Shown here piece by piece: positions 11,572 to 21,206 of a stretch of DNA of 64,000 nucleotides (its first letter is position 1; every line of letters starts with the position of its first letter). Source of the DNA: Mesorhizobium sp. ORS 3324 (GTDB lineage Bacteria; Pseudomonadota; Alphaproteobacteria; Rhizobiales; Rhizobiaceae). The notes under the pieces were generated by a model. The model saw only the letters and a list, made by a program, of their open reading frames with translations, did no database searches and was not told where the DNA came from. The translations under genes were made by a program, and so were the position numbers. The stretch covers positions 30,192 to 94,191 of the forward strand of contig LM655169.1 in assembly GCA_000824825.2 (NCBI GenBank). The letters run 5' to 3'.

Positions 11572-12609
11572 TCAGCCGAACCGGCGCTCGAGCGACGGGG
11601 GCAGCCTGCCCGCCCTCGCCTCGGAGCCGCTCATTGCGGCGATTGCTTCCTCGAAGCCGGTCAGCCGGTCGATGACATAGAGCGGTCGCCGTTTCACCTC
11701 GGCGTGGATGCCTCCGACATAGAGGCCGATCACGCCGGTCATGAAGAGGTTGATGCCCGACAGGAAGGAGATGATCACCACCGTCGACGTCCAGCCGTGA
11801 ACGGTGCCGCTGACGAACAGCCATGAAAACAGGGCGTAGAAGCCTAACAAGGCCGCGACACCGGAAATGGCAATGCCGGCCCACAAGGCCAGCCGCAGCG
11901 GCTTGTCGGAAAAGCTGACGATACCGTGCACTGCCAGGCGCACCATCTTCCAGAACGGGTATTTGCTTTCGCCGGCCGCCCGCATCGGCCGCTCGAACGC
12001 CACCGCAGCCTGCTTGAAGCCCATCCAGCCGAACATGCCGCGCACGAAGCGGTCTCGTTCCGGCATGCGCTTGAAGGTTTCCAGCGCCTTGCGCCCGACG
12101 AGGCGGAAGTCGCCGACGTCGCGCGGAATGGCGACCGAGGTCATCTGCTCCAGCACGCGGTAGAACAGGTTGGCGGTCAGCCGTTTGAGCCGCGTCTCGC
12201 CTTCGCGCTTGATGCGACGGGCATAGACAATCTCGTAGCCTTCCTTCCATTTGGCGATGAGATCGAGCACCACTTCGGGCGGGTCCTGCAGGTCGGCATC
12301 CATGACGATGACGGCGTCGCCTGCCGCGGCATCCATGCCGGCGGTGATCGCGATCTGGTGGCCGAAATTGCGCGACAGTTCGATCAGCTTGAAGCGCGGT
12401 TCTCCGGCGGCCATGCCGCGCAGGAAGATGACGCTGGTGTCCCGGCTGCCGTCGTCGACGAAGATGGCTTCGGCGCTCGCATCCAGCGAGTCGAGCAAGG
12501 CGGTGATCCGGCGGACCAGCAGCGGCAGCACCGCCTCTTCATTGAAGATCGGAATGACCAGTGAATAGACCGGGGCCTTGCGGCCCTCGGCATTGCCCGC
12601 ATTGATCAC
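11572..12609 (-). CDS. Family 2 glycosyltransferase, polyprenyl-phosphate sugar transferase type (GtrB/DPM-like)
   Basis: 345 residues. The N-terminal GT-A domain shows VIPIFNEEAVLP, the nucleotide-binding VDDGSRD, the DXD-type metal motif MDADLQDPPE and the acceptor-region RNFGHQIAITAG. Two membrane helices follow near residues 235-300 (LALWAGIAISGVAALLGFY; LFMTGVIGLYVGGIHAEVKRRP), as in bactoprenol glucosyl transferases. The start is GTG 12609, preceded by GGGAGG at good spacing. It heads a three-gene unit with gtrA and the GT-C protein. Confidence 0.9.
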   Translation of the reverse strand: MINAGNAEGRKAPVYSLVIPIFNEEAVLPLLVRRITALLDSLDASAEAIFVDDGSRDTSVIFLRGMAAGEPRFKLIELSRNFGHQIAITAGMDAAAGDAVIVMDADLQDPPEVVLDLIAKWKEGYEIVYARRIKREGETRLKRLTANLFYRVLEQMTSVAIPRDVGDFRLVGRKALETFKRMPERDRFVRGMFGWMGFKQAAVAFERPMRAAGESKYPFWKMVRLAVHGIVSFSDKPLRLALWAGIAISGVAALLGFYALFSWLFVSGTVHGWTSTVVIISFLSGINLFMTGVIGLYVGGIHAEVKRRPLYVIDRLTGFEEAIAAMSGSEARAGRLPPSLERRFG

Positions 12610-12792
12610 TGGTGCCTCCCGACACCCACTGGAGTTGGGGCCGAAAGCTAACGGGATTTGCCTAAGGTGCCGTTAACTTATGGGGCACGACAAGGGATGA
12701 CGATATCACCTGTGCCCGATGGCGAGGGTGCCGCGCGACGGGTGACGCCGGGTGGCAACGCGATCTTAAGGGCACGGGCCTAAAGAGGCTCC

Positions 12793-14022
12793 ATGACCGA
12801 GGTCGCCATGCAACCAAGCAGGATCAGGCGCCGAAGCCTCTTTGACGTGGCCATCGTCACCGTGGTGTCGATCGTCGGTTTCTGCATGGCTGATTTTTAC
12901 CTGCGCAGGTTGTGGACCATTGGTCCGGATGGCCTATCGGCGCTCTCAAAGACGCTGCCTTACTGGGATTTCAGCAATCTCTGGGCCGGCGGGCGCATGG
13001 CGCTCGACGGCCATGTCGGCACCCTTTTCGACGTGGATGCCTACCGGGTGGCGTTACGCGGCATGTTCGGGCCGAATCTTCCAAATCAGGAATGGAGCTA
13101 TCCGCCGAGCATCCTGCTGATCGGCGCCCCGCTCGCCGCCCTGCCGATATTCCCGGCCTATCTGGTCTGGACCTTTGGCACCGTTCTGTGCCTCTGGCTG
13201 GCTATTCGGCCTCTGAAGCTGGCAGGTGCCGCGGAGCTGGCGATTGTCTTGAGCCCCGCCGTTATCTGGGACGCAGTCTTCGGCCAGAACGGCGCGCTGA
13301 CGAGCGCCCTCCTGATCGGCGGCCTCGCGGTGGCGTCAAGGCGTCCGGTCTTGGCAGGGATCTTGTTCGGCCTGCTGACGATCAAGCCGCATCTTGGCGT
13401 CCTCGTCCCGTTCTGCCTGCTCGCCAGCCGCAATTGGCGAGCCATCGTTGCCGCCGCCGGCACCGCAGCCCTTATTGTGGTGGCTACGGGCCTTTCTTTC
13501 GGCTTCGATGTCTGGTCGCTGTTTTACACGCAGACGCGGCCGCTGATGACCGGGATCATGGAAGCACCCTTTCCCCAGCACTACCATGCCAATGCCATGA
13601 CCGTGTTCTTCACGGCACGGGCGGCCGGCTTCGGTGTCCCAGCCGCTTATGGCCTGCAAGGGATTGCGACGAGTGCGGCAATTGCGGCTGTCACCTGGCT
13701 CTGGTGGCCGGGTCGTGACGTGGAGCATCGCGAAAGGGTGGTGCCTACTGCTGTTCTTGCGATCCTCGCCACACCCTACGGCTATACCTACGACACGATC
13801 AGCGTGGCGGTGGCGGTTGCGCTGCTGTCGACTATGGTTTCGAGACCGCCCCGACTGATCCTCGCGATCTGCTGGCTCTACGCTTTCGTCGCGCACATCC
13901 TCAACAATGCCGGTTTCCACATCGGCGTCCTGGTGCCGTCGTTTCTTGCCGCCTGGATGTCTTTTTTGATATGGGCGCGAAGCCGCGAGGCGGAAAGGCG
14001 CCGGGCGCCATGCACAACGTAA
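12793..14022 (+). CDS. DUF2029 / GT87-family membrane mannosyltransferase-like protein
   Basis: 409 residues with about ten predicted membrane helices (first helix DVAIVTVVSIVGFCMADFYL). The segment DFSNLWAGGRMALDG and the motif QEWSYPPSILLIGAPLA are typical of the GT87/DUF2029 family of polyprenol-phosphate-dependent sugar transferases. ATG 12793 or the ATG five codons later could be the start. It is divergent from the GT2/gtrA/GT-C set with 183 bases between, so the four genes probably serve one surface-glycan modification. It converges on coaA with 40 bases between stops. Confidence 0.75.
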   Translation: MTEVAMQPSRIRRRSLFDVAIVTVVSIVGFCMADFYLRRLWTIGPDGLSALSKTLPYWDFSNLWAGGRMALDGHVGTLFDVDAYRVALRGMFGPNLPNQEWSYPPSILLIGAPLAALPIFPAYLVWTFGTVLCLWLAIRPLKLAGAAELAIVLSPAVIWDAVFGQNGALTSALLIGGLAVASRRPVLAGILFGLLTIKPHLGVLVPFCLLASRNWRAIVAAAGTAALIVVATGLSFGFDVWSLFYTQTRPLMTGIMEAPFPQHYHANAMTVFFTARAAGFGVPAAYGLQGIATSAAIAAVTWLWWPGRDVEHRERVVPTAVLAILATPYGYTYDTISVAVAVALLSTMVSRPPRLILAICWLYAFVAHILNNAGFHIGVLVPSFLAAWMSFLIWARSREAERRRAPCTT

Positions 14023-14062
14023 GCGATTGAAACCGCTTGCGTTCAGCATACCGTAAGCCCGG

Positions 14063-15022
14063 TCAAAGCTTCCGCAGCGCCACTTCCTCAACCAGGTGAT
14101 TGGTGCCCTTGCGCAGGATGAGGTCGGCCCGCGCCCGCGTCGGCAGGATGTTCTCCCGCAGGTTCTTCAGATTGATGTTGGTCCACAGGCCCTCGGCAAT
14201 GGCGCGCGCGGCATCTTCCGAAAGCTGCGAATAGCGGTGGAAGAAGGAGTCCGGGTTGCGGAAGGCGGTCTCGCGCAGCCGCATGAAGCGCTGGATGTAC
14301 CACTGGTGGATCAGCTTTTCGTCGGCATCGATATAGATGGCGAAGTCGAAGAAGTCGGACAGGAACGGCACGATCTTGCCGTCCTTCGGCAATTTGCCCG
14401 GCTGCAAGACATTGATGCCTTCGAAGATCAATATGTCCGGCCTGTCGATGGTCTGGAACTCGCCCGGAATGACGTCGTAGGTCAGGTGCGAGTAGACCGG
14501 TGCCCGCACATCGCGTTGCGCCGACTTGATGCCGGACAGGAAGCGGAGCAGCGCACCGACGTCGTAGCTTTCGGGAAAGCCCTTGCGCTCCATCAGATTG
14601 TTGCGGCGCAGGATCTCGTTGGGCAGCAGGAAGCCGTCCGTTGTAATGAGATCGACCTTGGGGCTCGACGGCCAGCGCGCCAGCAATTCCTTGAGCACGC
14701 GGGCGGTGGTCGATTTGCCGACCGCGACCGAGCCGGCGATGCCGATGATGAAGGGCGTCTTGACCACGTCCTGCGCCTTGAAGAAGGCCTGGCGCTGCCT
14801 GAACAGCAGCTGGCTCGCCTCGACATGGGCGGAGAGCAGCCGCGAAAGCGACAGGTAGATGCGCCTGACCTCTTCGAGATCGACCGGGTCGTTGAGCGAG
14901 CGCAGCCGGTCGATCTCGTCCTCGGTCAGCGTCAGCGGCGTGTCGGCGCGGAACTGCGACCATTGCTCGGCGGAGAAGAAACGAAAGGGGGAGTATTTCT
15001 CGGTCGGAGCAAGCTGGTCCAT
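14063..15022 (-). CDS. coaA: Pantothenate kinase, type I
   Basis: 319 residues. It phosphorylates pantothenate, the first and regulated step of coenzyme A synthesis. The P-loop GSVAVGKS is at residues 97-104, followed by DLITTDGFL with the catalytic aspartate, then RKGFPESYD and the family segment [17 protein letters not shown] 15022 gives [13 protein letters not shown], the normal start; a longer open frame upstream is a shadow of hisE. It is the last gene of the his run, 23 bases after hisE, an arrangement common in rhizobia. Confidence 0.96.
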   Translation of the reverse strand: MDQLAPTEKYSPFRFFSAEQWSQFRADTPLTLTEDEIDRLRSLNDPVDLEEVRRIYLSLSRLLSAHVEASQLLFRQRQAFFKAQDVVKTPFIIGIAGSVAVGKSTTARVLKELLARWPSSPKVDLITTDGFLLPNEILRRNNLMERKGFPESYDVGALLRFLSGIKSAQRDVRAPVYSHLTYDVIPGEFQTIDRPDILIFEGINVLQPGKLPKDGKIVPFLSDFFDFAIYIDADEKLIHQWYIQRFMRLRETAFRNPDSFFHRYSQLSEDAARAIAEGLWTNINLKNLRENILPTRARADLILRKGTNHLVEEVALRKL

Positions 15023-15045
15023 CGAGTCTCCTGCCCTCCTCGCCG

Positions 15046-15369
15046 TCAGCCCCGGGGCCGGGACGCCTTTTCGGCGATGCCCGAGCGGCCGGTGCGGCCT
15101 TCGAGCTCCTTCAGCACGTCGTCCAGCGGGATGCCCGCAATGCCGAGGACGACCAGCCAATGATATAGAAGATCGGCGCTTTCCGAAACGAGGGCCTGCC
15201 GGTCGCCGCGAATGGCGGCGATCACGGCTTCCACGGCCTCTTCGCCAAGCTTCTGCGCCGCCTTGTCCATGCCCTTGGCGAACAGCCTCGCGGTCCACGA
15301 CTCAGGGTCGCCGGAATGGGCGCGCTGATGGATGATCGTTTCCAGCTCGGCGAGTGAAAATTGAGCCAT
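15046..15369 (-). CDS. hisE: Phosphoribosyl-ATP pyrophosphatase
   Basis: 107 residues, single-domain HisE of the MazG-like all-alpha fold. It hydrolyses phosphoribosyl-ATP to phosphoribosyl-AMP in the second step of histidine synthesis. The metal-binding EExxE-type helix is visible as [13 protein letters not shown], with [13 protein letters not shown] downstream. It lies 69 bases after hisF; that spacer is filled by a palindromic repeat. Confidence 0.95.
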   Translation of the reverse strand: MAQFSLAELETIIHQRAHSGDPESWTARLFAKGMDKAAQKLGEEAVEAVIAAIRGDRQALVSESADLLYHWLVVLGIAGIPLDDVLKELEGRTGRSGIAEKASRPRG

Positions 15370-15390
15370 GAGTCATCTATCTGCTTGTTT

Positions 15391-15439
15391 AAGCATGATC
15401 TTTTCCAAGAACCGGCCTCCACCTTTCGGGATCATGCTT
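15391..15439. repeat. REP-like palindrome between hisF and hisE
   Basis: Perfect 10-base arms AAGCATGATC and GATCATGCTT enclose a sequence containing AAGAACCGG and CCTTTCGGG-like parts. The same element type is at 20615-20681. Its last base is the first base (minus strand: last) of the hisF TAA stop codon. Confidence 0.8.
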
Positions 15440-16230
15440 TAAGTCCGATGGACGGCCGAGTCCAGCCGCATCGGCAGGCCGGCCTTGGCCATGTGCGCCT
15501 TGGCCTCGGCGATGCTGTAGGTGCCGAAATGGAAGATCGAGGCGGCAAGCACGGCGCCGGCATGGCCGTCGCGGATGCCCTCGACCAGGTGATCGAGCGT
15601 GCCGACGCCGCCCGAAGCGATGACCGGCGCGCGCACCGCGTCGGCGACGGCGCGGGTGAGCGCGATGTCGTAGCCGGCCTTGGTGCCGTCGCGGTCCATC
15701 GAGGTAAGCAGGATCTCGCCGGCGCCGCGATCGACCATCTGTTTGGCGAATTCGACCGCGTCGATACCGGTCTTCTCGCGCCCGCCATGGGTGAATATCT
15801 CCCAGCGGTCGGCCTCGCCGACCGCCGACACCTTCTTGGCGTCGATGGCCACCACAATGCACTGGTTGCCGAACTTGTCGGCGGCCTCAGTGACGAAATC
15901 CGGGTTCTTCACTGCCGCCGTGTTGATCGACACCTTGTCGGCGCCGGCCAGAAGCAGCTTGCGGATGTCGGTCACCTGGCGCACGCCGCCACCGACGGTG
16001 AGCGGCATGAAGCACTGCTCGGCCGTGCGGGCGACGACGTCGAAGATCGTCTCGCGATTGTCGGACGATGCGGTGATGTCGAGGAAGCAGAGCTCGTCGG
16101 CGCCCGCCGCGTCATAGGCCTTGGCGGCCTCGACCGGATCGCCGGCGTCGACCAGATCGACGAAATTGACGCCTTTGACGACGCGGCCGTTCTTGACGTC
16201 GAGACAGGGGATGACGCGGGCCTTCAGCAT
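15439..16230 (-). CDS. hisF: Imidazole glycerol phosphate synthase, cyclase subunit
   Basis: 263 residues, (beta/alpha)8 barrel. Catalytic aspartates D11 (VIPCLDV) and D130 (VVAIDAKK) are present, as are the phosphate-binding loops LTVGGGVR and [13 protein letters not shown]. HisF pairs with HisH and uses the ammonia released there to make imidazole glycerol phosphate and AICAR. The start ATG 16230 shares one base with the stop of the arginase-like gene. The much longer open frame upstream is a shadow. Confidence 0.97.
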   Translation of the reverse strand: MLKARVIPCLDVKNGRVVKGVNFVDLVDAGDPVEAAKAYDAAGADELCFLDITASSDNRETIFDVVARTAEQCFMPLTVGGGVRQVTDIRKLLLAGADKVSINTAAVKNPDFVTEAADKFGNQCIVVAIDAKKVSAVGEADRWEIFTHGGREKTGIDAVEFAKQMVDRGAGEILLTSMDRDGTKAGYDIALTRAVADAVRAPVIASGGVGTLDHLVEGIRDGHAGAVLAASIFHFGTYSIAEAKAHMAKAGLPMRLDSAVHRT

Positions 16231-17069
16231 CACTTTCCCTCCAAGGTCGAGAGCAGGTCGACGACCAGCTCGCCGACCAGCGGCGGCACGTCGCCCTTCG
16301 GGTCGAACGCCGGGTCGTAAGCGGAGATGGTGAGGCCGGTGACGGCCAGCGGACCGGCAAGGCCGCACATTGCAGCGCGCATCTGCTCGGGCGACGGGCC
16401 GCCGGGCGTGGTGTAACGATTGGCCTGCAGCTCCTCGGGGTCGTGCACATCGAGATCGATATGCATGTGGACCCGCTCGGCGCCGGCGGCTTTGAGCTTC
16501 TCCGCCGCAGCGGGCCAGTCCCGGCATTCGGTGCGGATGATCGGCAGCTTCTCCAAAAGCTCCTTCTCCGCCGGGTCGAGGTCGCGCGCGTTGACCAGGA
16601 TGCAGCGGGATGGATCGATCGCCTTGAAGCCGGGAACTTGCGCCGCCATCCGCCGCCAGCACAGGCCAAGCACGCTCGAGAGCGCCATGCCGTCGAGGAA
16701 GCCGGAGGTGGAGGTGTCGGGCGTGTTGAGGTCGCCATGCTGGTCGGCCCAGATGATGCCATCCGCACCTTGGCCGGCCACCGCGCCGGCGCTGGTCAGG
16801 CAGTTGCCGGCGAGCACGATGGGGAACCGCCCATTGTCCAGCGCGATGCGAACCTCGCCCGAAACGGCGTTGCAGACGGCAAATCCCGTACTGATCTCGC
16901 GCTCCTGCTCGTCCTCGACCACCTTGCCGATATCGTGCACGGCGACGTCGTGGCCGGCGAGCTTCAGCGCCTCGGCCAGCCCGCCGGCGATCAGCGCGTC
17001 GGGGCCCTGGCCGCAGCCGCCGTGATAGTGCCCGCTGTCGTAGGGCGTCAGGATGATCGAGACGTTCAC
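16230..17069 (-). CDS. Arginase/ureohydrolase-family protein inside the his operon
   Basis: 279 residues of the ureohydrolase fold. The second and third metal motifs are intact: WADQHGD (D109, H111, D113) and [11 protein letters not shown] (D205, D207). The first motif, normally GGDH, reads AGNC (residues 87-90), so the histidine that binds the first Mn ion is Cys90. The start is GTG 17069 overlapping the hisA stop, and its stop overlaps the hisF start, so it is tightly coupled within the histidine genes. Substrate unknown: the family includes arginase, agmatinase and formimidoylglutamase; the last belongs to histidine breakdown, which makes a biosynthetic location surprising. Confidence 0.85.
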   Translation of the reverse strand: MNVSIILTPYDSGHYHGGCGQGPDALIAGGLAEALKLAGHDVAVHDIGKVVEDEQEREISTGFAVCNAVSGEVRIALDNGRFPIVLAGNCLTSAGAVAGQGADGIIWADQHGDLNTPDTSTSGFLDGMALSSVLGLCWRRMAAQVPGFKAIDPSRCILVNARDLDPAEKELLEKLPIIRTECRDWPAAAEKLKAAGAERVHMHIDLDVHDPEELQANRYTTPGGPSPEQMRAAMCGLAGPLAVTGLTISAYDPAFDPKGDVPPLVGELVVDLLSTLEGK

Positions 17070-17812
17070 TATTCTGCCTCCGTCCGTTCGCCGCGCAGGA
17101 TCGCCAGCGCCTCTGCCGGGTCGATGCGTCCGTCATAGAGCGCGCGGCCGGAGATCGCGCCTTCAAGCCTTTTGGCGTCGGGCATGGTCATGCGCACGAT
17201 GTCGGCGATCGAGGCCAGCCCGCCGGAGGCGATCACCGGGATCGACACCGCCTCGGCGAGATCGATGGAGGCGTCCCAGTTGATGCCGGAAAGCACACCG
17301 TCGCGGTCGATGTCGGTGTAGATGATGGCGGCGATGCCCGCGCCCTCGAATTTCTTGGCCAGCTCGATGACGCCGAGCTCCGAGGCCTCGGCCCAGCCCT
17401 CGACCGCCACCTTGCCGCCCTTGGCGTCGATGCCCACCGCTATCCTGCCGGGAAAGGCCTTGCAAGCCTGCTTGACGAGATCGGGATCGCGCACCGCCAC
17501 CGTGCCCAGGATGACGCGCGCCAGGCCACGCTCCAGCCAGTCCTCGATCTGCTCAAGCGTGCGGATGCCGCCGCCGAGCTGCACCGGGTTTTTTGTCGCC
17601 TTGAGGATGGCGCCGACCGCCGCGGAATTGACGCTCTGGCCCTTGAAGGCGCCGTTGAGGTCGACGACGTGCAGCCATTCGAAGCCCTGCTCCTCGAAGG
17701 CTCGCGCCTGGGCTGCCGGGTCGTCGTTGTAAATTGTGGCGGTTGCCATGTCGCCATGCTTCAGGCGCACGCATTTGCCGTCCTTGAGGTCTATTGCCGG
17801 AAACAGGATCAC
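17069..17812 (-). CDS. hisA: ProFAR isomerase (phosphoribosylformimino-AICAR-ribotide isomerase)
   Basis: 247 residues, (beta/alpha)8 barrel related to HisF. The catalytic D8 is in [11 protein letters not shown], the second acid in [10 protein letters not shown], and phosphate loops LGGGIR and [10 protein letters not shown] are present. It carries out the Amadori rearrangement in histidine synthesis. The start is GTG 17812, because ATG is absent before ILFPAIDL; the frame upstream overlaps the DUF1330 gene in another phase. The stop TAG overlaps the GTG of the arginase-like gene. Confidence 0.96.
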   Translation of the reverse strand: MILFPAIDLKDGKCVRLKHGDMATATIYNDDPAAQARAFEEQGFEWLHVVDLNGAFKGQSVNSAAVGAILKATKNPVQLGGGIRTLEQIEDWLERGLARVILGTVAVRDPDLVKQACKAFPGRIAVGIDAKGGKVAVEGWAEASELGVIELAKKFEGAGIAAIIYTDIDRDGVLSGINWDASIDLAEAVSIPVIASGGLASIADIVRMTMPDAKRLEGAISGRALYDGRIDPAEALAILRGERTEAE

Positions 17813-17814
17813 GG

Positions 17815-18105
17815 TCAGGCGCCCTCGACGATGACGAAATGGCCGGTCGACGCCGCCAGCCGGAATTTCAAGGCTTCCTGGTACTCGGGCGACTCGTAGC
17901 AGGCGAGCGCCGTTTCGTAGGACGAAAACTCCACCACCACATGGCGGTTCCCCGTTGGCCCTTCCGGATTGGTGTAGCGTCCTGCCCGGACAGGAAACTT
18001 GGCGCCATATTTGGCGAAGGCTTTTGCGTTGGCTTCGATGTAGTTCTTGTACGCGCCCGGGTCGCGGACATCGATCATGGCGATCCAATAGCCCTTCTTG
18101 CTCAT
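17815..18105 (-). CDS. DUF1330 family protein
   Basis: 96 residues from ATG 18105 (an ATG five codons earlier is within the hisH end). The sequence [16 protein letters not shown], the central [11 protein letters not shown] and [22 protein letters not shown] are characteristic of DUF1330, a dimeric ferredoxin-like alpha/beta barrel fold without known function. It sits two bases from both hisH and hisA, in a position conserved in rhizobial his operons. Confidence 0.92.
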   Translation of the reverse strand: MSKKGYWIAMIDVRDPGAYKNYIEANAKAFAKYGAKFPVRAGRYTNPEGPTGNRHVVVEFSSYETALACYESPEYQEALKFRLAASTGHFVIVEGA

Positions 18106-18107
18106 GC

Positions 18108-18758
18108 CTAGGGCCTCCACTTCAGGAAATTGGTGATCAGCGCCAGGCCGAGCGCCTGGCTTTTCTCGGGATGGAACTGCGTGCCGGCAAGGTTGTCGCG
18201 GGCAACCGCCGCTGTCACCGGCCCGCCATAGTCGGCGACGGCCAGCACCTCGTCAGGGTTCTTCGCTTCGAGATGGTAGGAATGGACGAAATAGGCATGC
18301 AGTCCTTTCGGACCGGTCTCGATGCCCGAAAACAGCGGATGCTTGCGCGTCAACTCGATCGTGTTCCAGCCGATCTGCGGGATCTTCAGCGCCGGATCCT
18401 TCGGCGTGATTTCCTTGACATCGCCGGCAATCCAGCCGAGCCCCCTGGTGATCGTCTTCTCCAGGCCGCGTTCCGACATCAACTGCATGCCGACGCAGAT
18501 GCCGAGGAACGGCCGTCCTTTGCGAAGAGACACCTCTTCCACCGCTTCCCACATGCCGGCGACGGCATGCAGCCCGGCGGCGCAGTCGGCGTAGGCGCCG
18601 ACGCCCGGCAGCACGATGCGGTCGGCGCTGCGCACCCGTTCGGCATCGGCCGTGAGATCGATGGTCGCGGCAATGCCGGCCTCATGCGCGGCGCGCTCGA
18701 AGGCCTTGGTGGCCGAGCGCAGATTGCCCGAGCCGTAGTCGATGATGGCAACCCGCAT
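18108..18758 (-). CDS. hisH: Imidazole glycerol phosphate synthase, glutaminase subunit
   Basis: 216 residues, class I glutamine amidotransferase. The nucleophile is C88 in [10 protein letters not shown], and the His-Glu pair is in [10 protein letters not shown] near the C-terminus. It hydrolyses glutamine and passes ammonia to HisF. It follows the DUF2628 gene by one base. Confidence 0.97.
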   Translation of the reverse strand: MRVAIIDYGSGNLRSATKAFERAAHEAGIAATIDLTADAERVRSADRIVLPGVGAYADCAAGLHAVAGMWEAVEEVSLRKGRPFLGICVGMQLMSERGLEKTITRGLGWIAGDVKEITPKDPALKIPQIGWNTIELTRKHPLFSGIETGPKGLHAYFVHSYHLEAKNPDEVLAVADYGGPVTAAVARDNLAGTQFHPEKSQALGLALITNFLKWRP

Positions 18759-18759
18759 G

Positions 18760-19233
18760 TCAGGGCCTTCCGGGGGTATGCGTCAGTCCAAGCGCCATGC
18801 CTGTCTGGGCGGGGCGCGCCTGGCTCGCATCGGGAACGATGCTCGGCATCGGCTCCTGCTCCACGCTGGCTTCGCCGGTTTCCAGAACATGGCGAATTTC
18901 GGCGTCGCCGAGGCGGCCGGCCTCGACCACGCCCCATTCGCGCCAGCCGCGGCGCCGCAGCGCCGAAATGCGCAGCCCTTGGCCTTCGAGTCCGACATAG
19001 AGCGAAACCAGCAGCGAAAGCGCCGATCCGGCTGCTTCGAGCCCCAGTCTTTCGCCGAGTGCCGACAGGATCGCCATGACCGCGAAAGTGAGCAGGGCCG
19101 CGATCCACAGCCTGTGCCAGGCGAGCCAGATCGGCGGAACCAGGAAGCCAAGCCAGGTGAAGCCGTCGCGCACGAAAGTCATTTCGGCTTGTCCGCCGCC
19201 TGCCGGCGGCTCCATCACGACATAGCTGGCCAT
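18760..19233 (-). CDS. DUF2628 membrane protein
   Basis: 157 residues. Two closely spaced hydrophobic helices ([32 protein letters not shown]) and a third near residue 70 are followed by a polar C-terminal half. The pattern [24 protein letters not shown] is what I recall for DUF2628. Function unknown. It is four bases from hisB and one base from hisH, hence part of the operon; it is found at this place in rhizobia generally. Confidence 0.88.
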   Translation of the reverse strand: MASYVVMEPPAGGGQAEMTFVRDGFTWLGFLVPPIWLAWHRLWIAALLTFAVMAILSALGERLGLEAAGSALSLLVSLYVGLEGQGLRISALRRRGWREWGVVEAGRLGDAEIRHVLETGEASVEQEPMPSIVPDASQARPAQTGMALGLTHTPGRP

Positions 19234-19237
19234 AGGG

Positions 19238-19837
19238 CTATCCTTTCAGGGATCCCTTGGTGGACGGCACCGCATCCGGCTGGCGCGGATCGGGCTCCAG
19301 CGCCGCGCGCAGCACTCTGGCCACCGCCTTGAAGCAGGTCTCGGCGATATGATGGTTGTTGGCGCCGTAGTGGTTGGTAACATGCAGCGTGATGCCGGCA
19401 TTCTGCGCCAGCGCCTGGAAGAACTCGCGCACCAGCTCGGTGTCGAAGGTGCCGATCTTGGGCGACGAGAAGGCAACGTTCCAGACCAGGAAAGGCCGGC
19501 CGGAGACGTCGATCGCCGCCCTGGTCAGCGTCTCGTCCATGGCAAGGTCGATCGAAGCATAGCGCATGATGCCGCGCCGCTCGCCCAGCGCCTTGCCCAC
19601 AGCCTGGCCGATCGCGATGCCGGTGTCCTCGACCGTGTGGTGGTCGTCAATGTGGAGGTCGCCTTTGGCCTTCACCGTCATGTCGATCAGCGAATGGCGC
19701 GACAGCTGGTCGAGCATATGGTCGAAGAAGCCGATGCCGGTCGAAATGTCGGATTTGCCCTTGCCGTCGACGTGGACCGACACCGAAATCTCGGTTTCCT
19801 TGGTCTTGCGGCTGATTTCTGCGGAACGGGGCGGCAT
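19238..19837 (-). CDS. hisB: Imidazoleglycerol-phosphate dehydratase (monofunctional)
   Basis: 199 residues, dehydratase domain only, without the phosphatase domain of enteric HisB. The Mn-binding motifs are [10 protein letters not shown] and [12 protein letters not shown], with [12 protein letters not shown] before them. The frame opens at 19993 but ATG 19837 ([17 protein letters not shown]) gives the usual length. It is the first gene of the minus-strand his run, so the operon promoter should lie between 19838 and 20053, shared with the divergent hslV. Confidence 0.96.
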   Translation of the reverse strand: MPPRSAEISRKTKETEISVSVHVDGKGKSDISTGIGFFDHMLDQLSRHSLIDMTVKAKGDLHIDDHHTVEDTGIAIGQAVGKALGERRGIMRYASIDLAMDETLTRAAIDVSGRPFLVWNVAFSSPKIGTFDTELVREFFQALAQNAGITLHVTNHYGANNHHIAETCFKAVARVLRAALEPDPRQPDAVPSTKGSLKG

Positions 19838-20053
19838 GAGTTTAAGTCCTTGCGGTCCTTGTCCCGTGGCACGGGCTTGAAAACGAGAGCCTTCTATCAG
19901 CATGATCCGGCGATTGCCAGTTGCCATTCCGGACGGTATCGGCTTGCCCGAAGGGCGGTTTGCAATCACCCGCCCCATGCATACATATGGCAATCAAACG
20001 TCACTCGTACCGCGCCAATTGCCTTCAAGGGATAGCGCGAATCGGAGCACCAG

Positions 20054-20605
20054 ATGTCGAATGAACTGACCATGCACGCCACGACCATCGTCAGCGTGCG
20101 CAAAGGCAACAAGGTCGTGATCGCCGGCGACGGCCAGGTCAGCTTTGGCCAGACCATCATGAAGGGCAACGCCCGCAAGGTGCGCCGCATCGGCAAGGGC
20201 GGCAGCGTCATCGCCGGTTTCGCCGGTGCCACCGCCGATGCCTTCACCCTCCTGGAGCGGCTCGAAGCCAAGCTCGAACAATATCCCGACCAGCTGACGC
20301 GCGCCTGTGTCGAGCTCGCCAAGGACTGGCGCACCGACCGCTATCTGCGCCGGCTGGAGGCGATGATGCTGGTGGCCGACAAGTCGATCTCGCTGGCGCT
20401 GACCGGCAACGGCGACGTGCTCGAGCCCGAATATGGCGTCATGGCGATCGGTTCCGGCGGCAATTATGCGCTGGCCGCGGCCCGCGCGCTGATGGACACC
20501 GACAAGGACGCCGAGGAGATCGCCCACAGGGCGATGCAGATCGCGGCCGATATCTGCGTCTACACCAACAGCAACTTCGTCGTCGAAATGCTCGATGCTG
20601 CCTGA
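20054..20605 (+). CDS. hslV: ATP-dependent protease HslUV (ClpQY), peptidase subunit
   Basis: 183 residues. The catalytic threonine is in [10 protein letters not shown] (T10 of the precursor; nine residues including MHA must be removed), and the following [13 protein letters not shown] and [10 protein letters not shown] are proteasome-beta-like motifs. HslV forms a double hexamer capped by HslU and degrades misfolded proteins. It is separated from hslU by a GNAT gene and a UPF0314 gene. No convincing heat-shock promoter was found in 19838-20053. Confidence 0.96.
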   Translation: MSNELTMHATTIVSVRKGNKVVIAGDGQVSFGQTIMKGNARKVRRIGKGGSVIAGFAGATADAFTLLERLEAKLEQYPDQLTRACVELAKDWRTDRYLRRLEAMMLVADKSISLALTGNGDVLEPEYGVMAIGSGGNYALAAARALMDTDKDAEEIAHRAMQIAADICVYTNSNFVVEMLDAA

Positions 20606-20614
20606 GGCAGCCTA

Positions 20615-20681
20615 ACCATGATCCGGAACCGAAGGATCGCGTAAGCGAAAGTGGGAACCGGTTTTTGGAAAAGATCATGGT
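20615..20681. repeat. REP-like palindrome overlapping the start of the GNAT gene
   Basis: Arms ACCATGATC and GATCATGGT (perfect, 9 bases) enclose CGGAACCG ... GTGGGAACCGG. It is the same element type as at 15391-15439. The right arm contains the ATG (20677) of the acetyltransferase, and the preceding TTTTTGGAAAAG serves as its ribosome binding region. Confidence 0.8.
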
Positions 20682-21201
20682 CAAACAGGAAGACAGCTAC
20701 GATTTTCGGCCGGTCACTGAAAGGGACCTGCCGATGATCGCCGTTTGGCTGGCCGAGCCGCATCTCGCCAAATGGTGGAACAATCCGGAAAAGGAAATCG
20801 CCGAAATCCGCGAGCACATCTCTTCGGTTTCGGTGGAACCGCTGATCGTCGAGCTCGACGGCAGGCCGATCGCTTACCTGCAAAGCTACGATCCGCATCT
20901 CGAGGACGACCATCCATACGCCGACCAGCCGTTCGGCACGCTGGGCATCGATCTGTCGATCGGCCCGCCGGAATTGCTCGGCATCGGCCATGGCCCGGCG
21001 ATCGTCCGTCAGTTTGTCGAGGAACTGTTCGAGGAAGGCGCGCCGCGCGTCATCATCGATCCGCATCCGGACAATAGCCGCGCCATCCGTGCTTATGAGA
21101 AGGCGGGTTTCAGGCCAATCGGCCGCAGGCAATCGCAATATGGGGACGTCGTGCTGATGGCCGTCGATGCGGCCGAAGCCGGCATGGAAGAGGGGAACTG
21201 A
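20677..21201 (+). CDS. GNAT-family N-acetyltransferase (AAC(6')-like)
   Basis: 174 residues. N-terminal [26 protein letters not shown] and the acetyl-CoA segment [19 protein letters not shown], followed by [20 protein letters not shown], are typical of the aminoglycoside 6'-acetyltransferase / RimJ-like branch. It lies between hslV and the UPF0314 gene. ATG 20677 lies inside a REP-like repeat; a TTG at 20665 would add four residues. The substrate cannot be told from sequence; chromosomal relatives rarely confer resistance. Confidence 0.88.
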   Translation: MVKQEDSYDFRPVTERDLPMIAVWLAEPHLAKWWNNPEKEIAEIREHISSVSVEPLIVELDGRPIAYLQSYDPHLEDDHPYADQPFGTLGIDLSIGPPELLGIGHGPAIVRQFVEELFEEGAPRVIIDPHPDNSRAIRAYEKAGFRPIGRRQSQYGDVVLMAVDAAEAGMEEGN

Positions 21202-21206
21202 CCGCA

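Noticed and set aside
19838..20053. Heat-shock (RpoH) promoter for hslVU
   Set aside because: CTTGAA at about 19874 exists, but no -10 element at acceptable spacing; not called.
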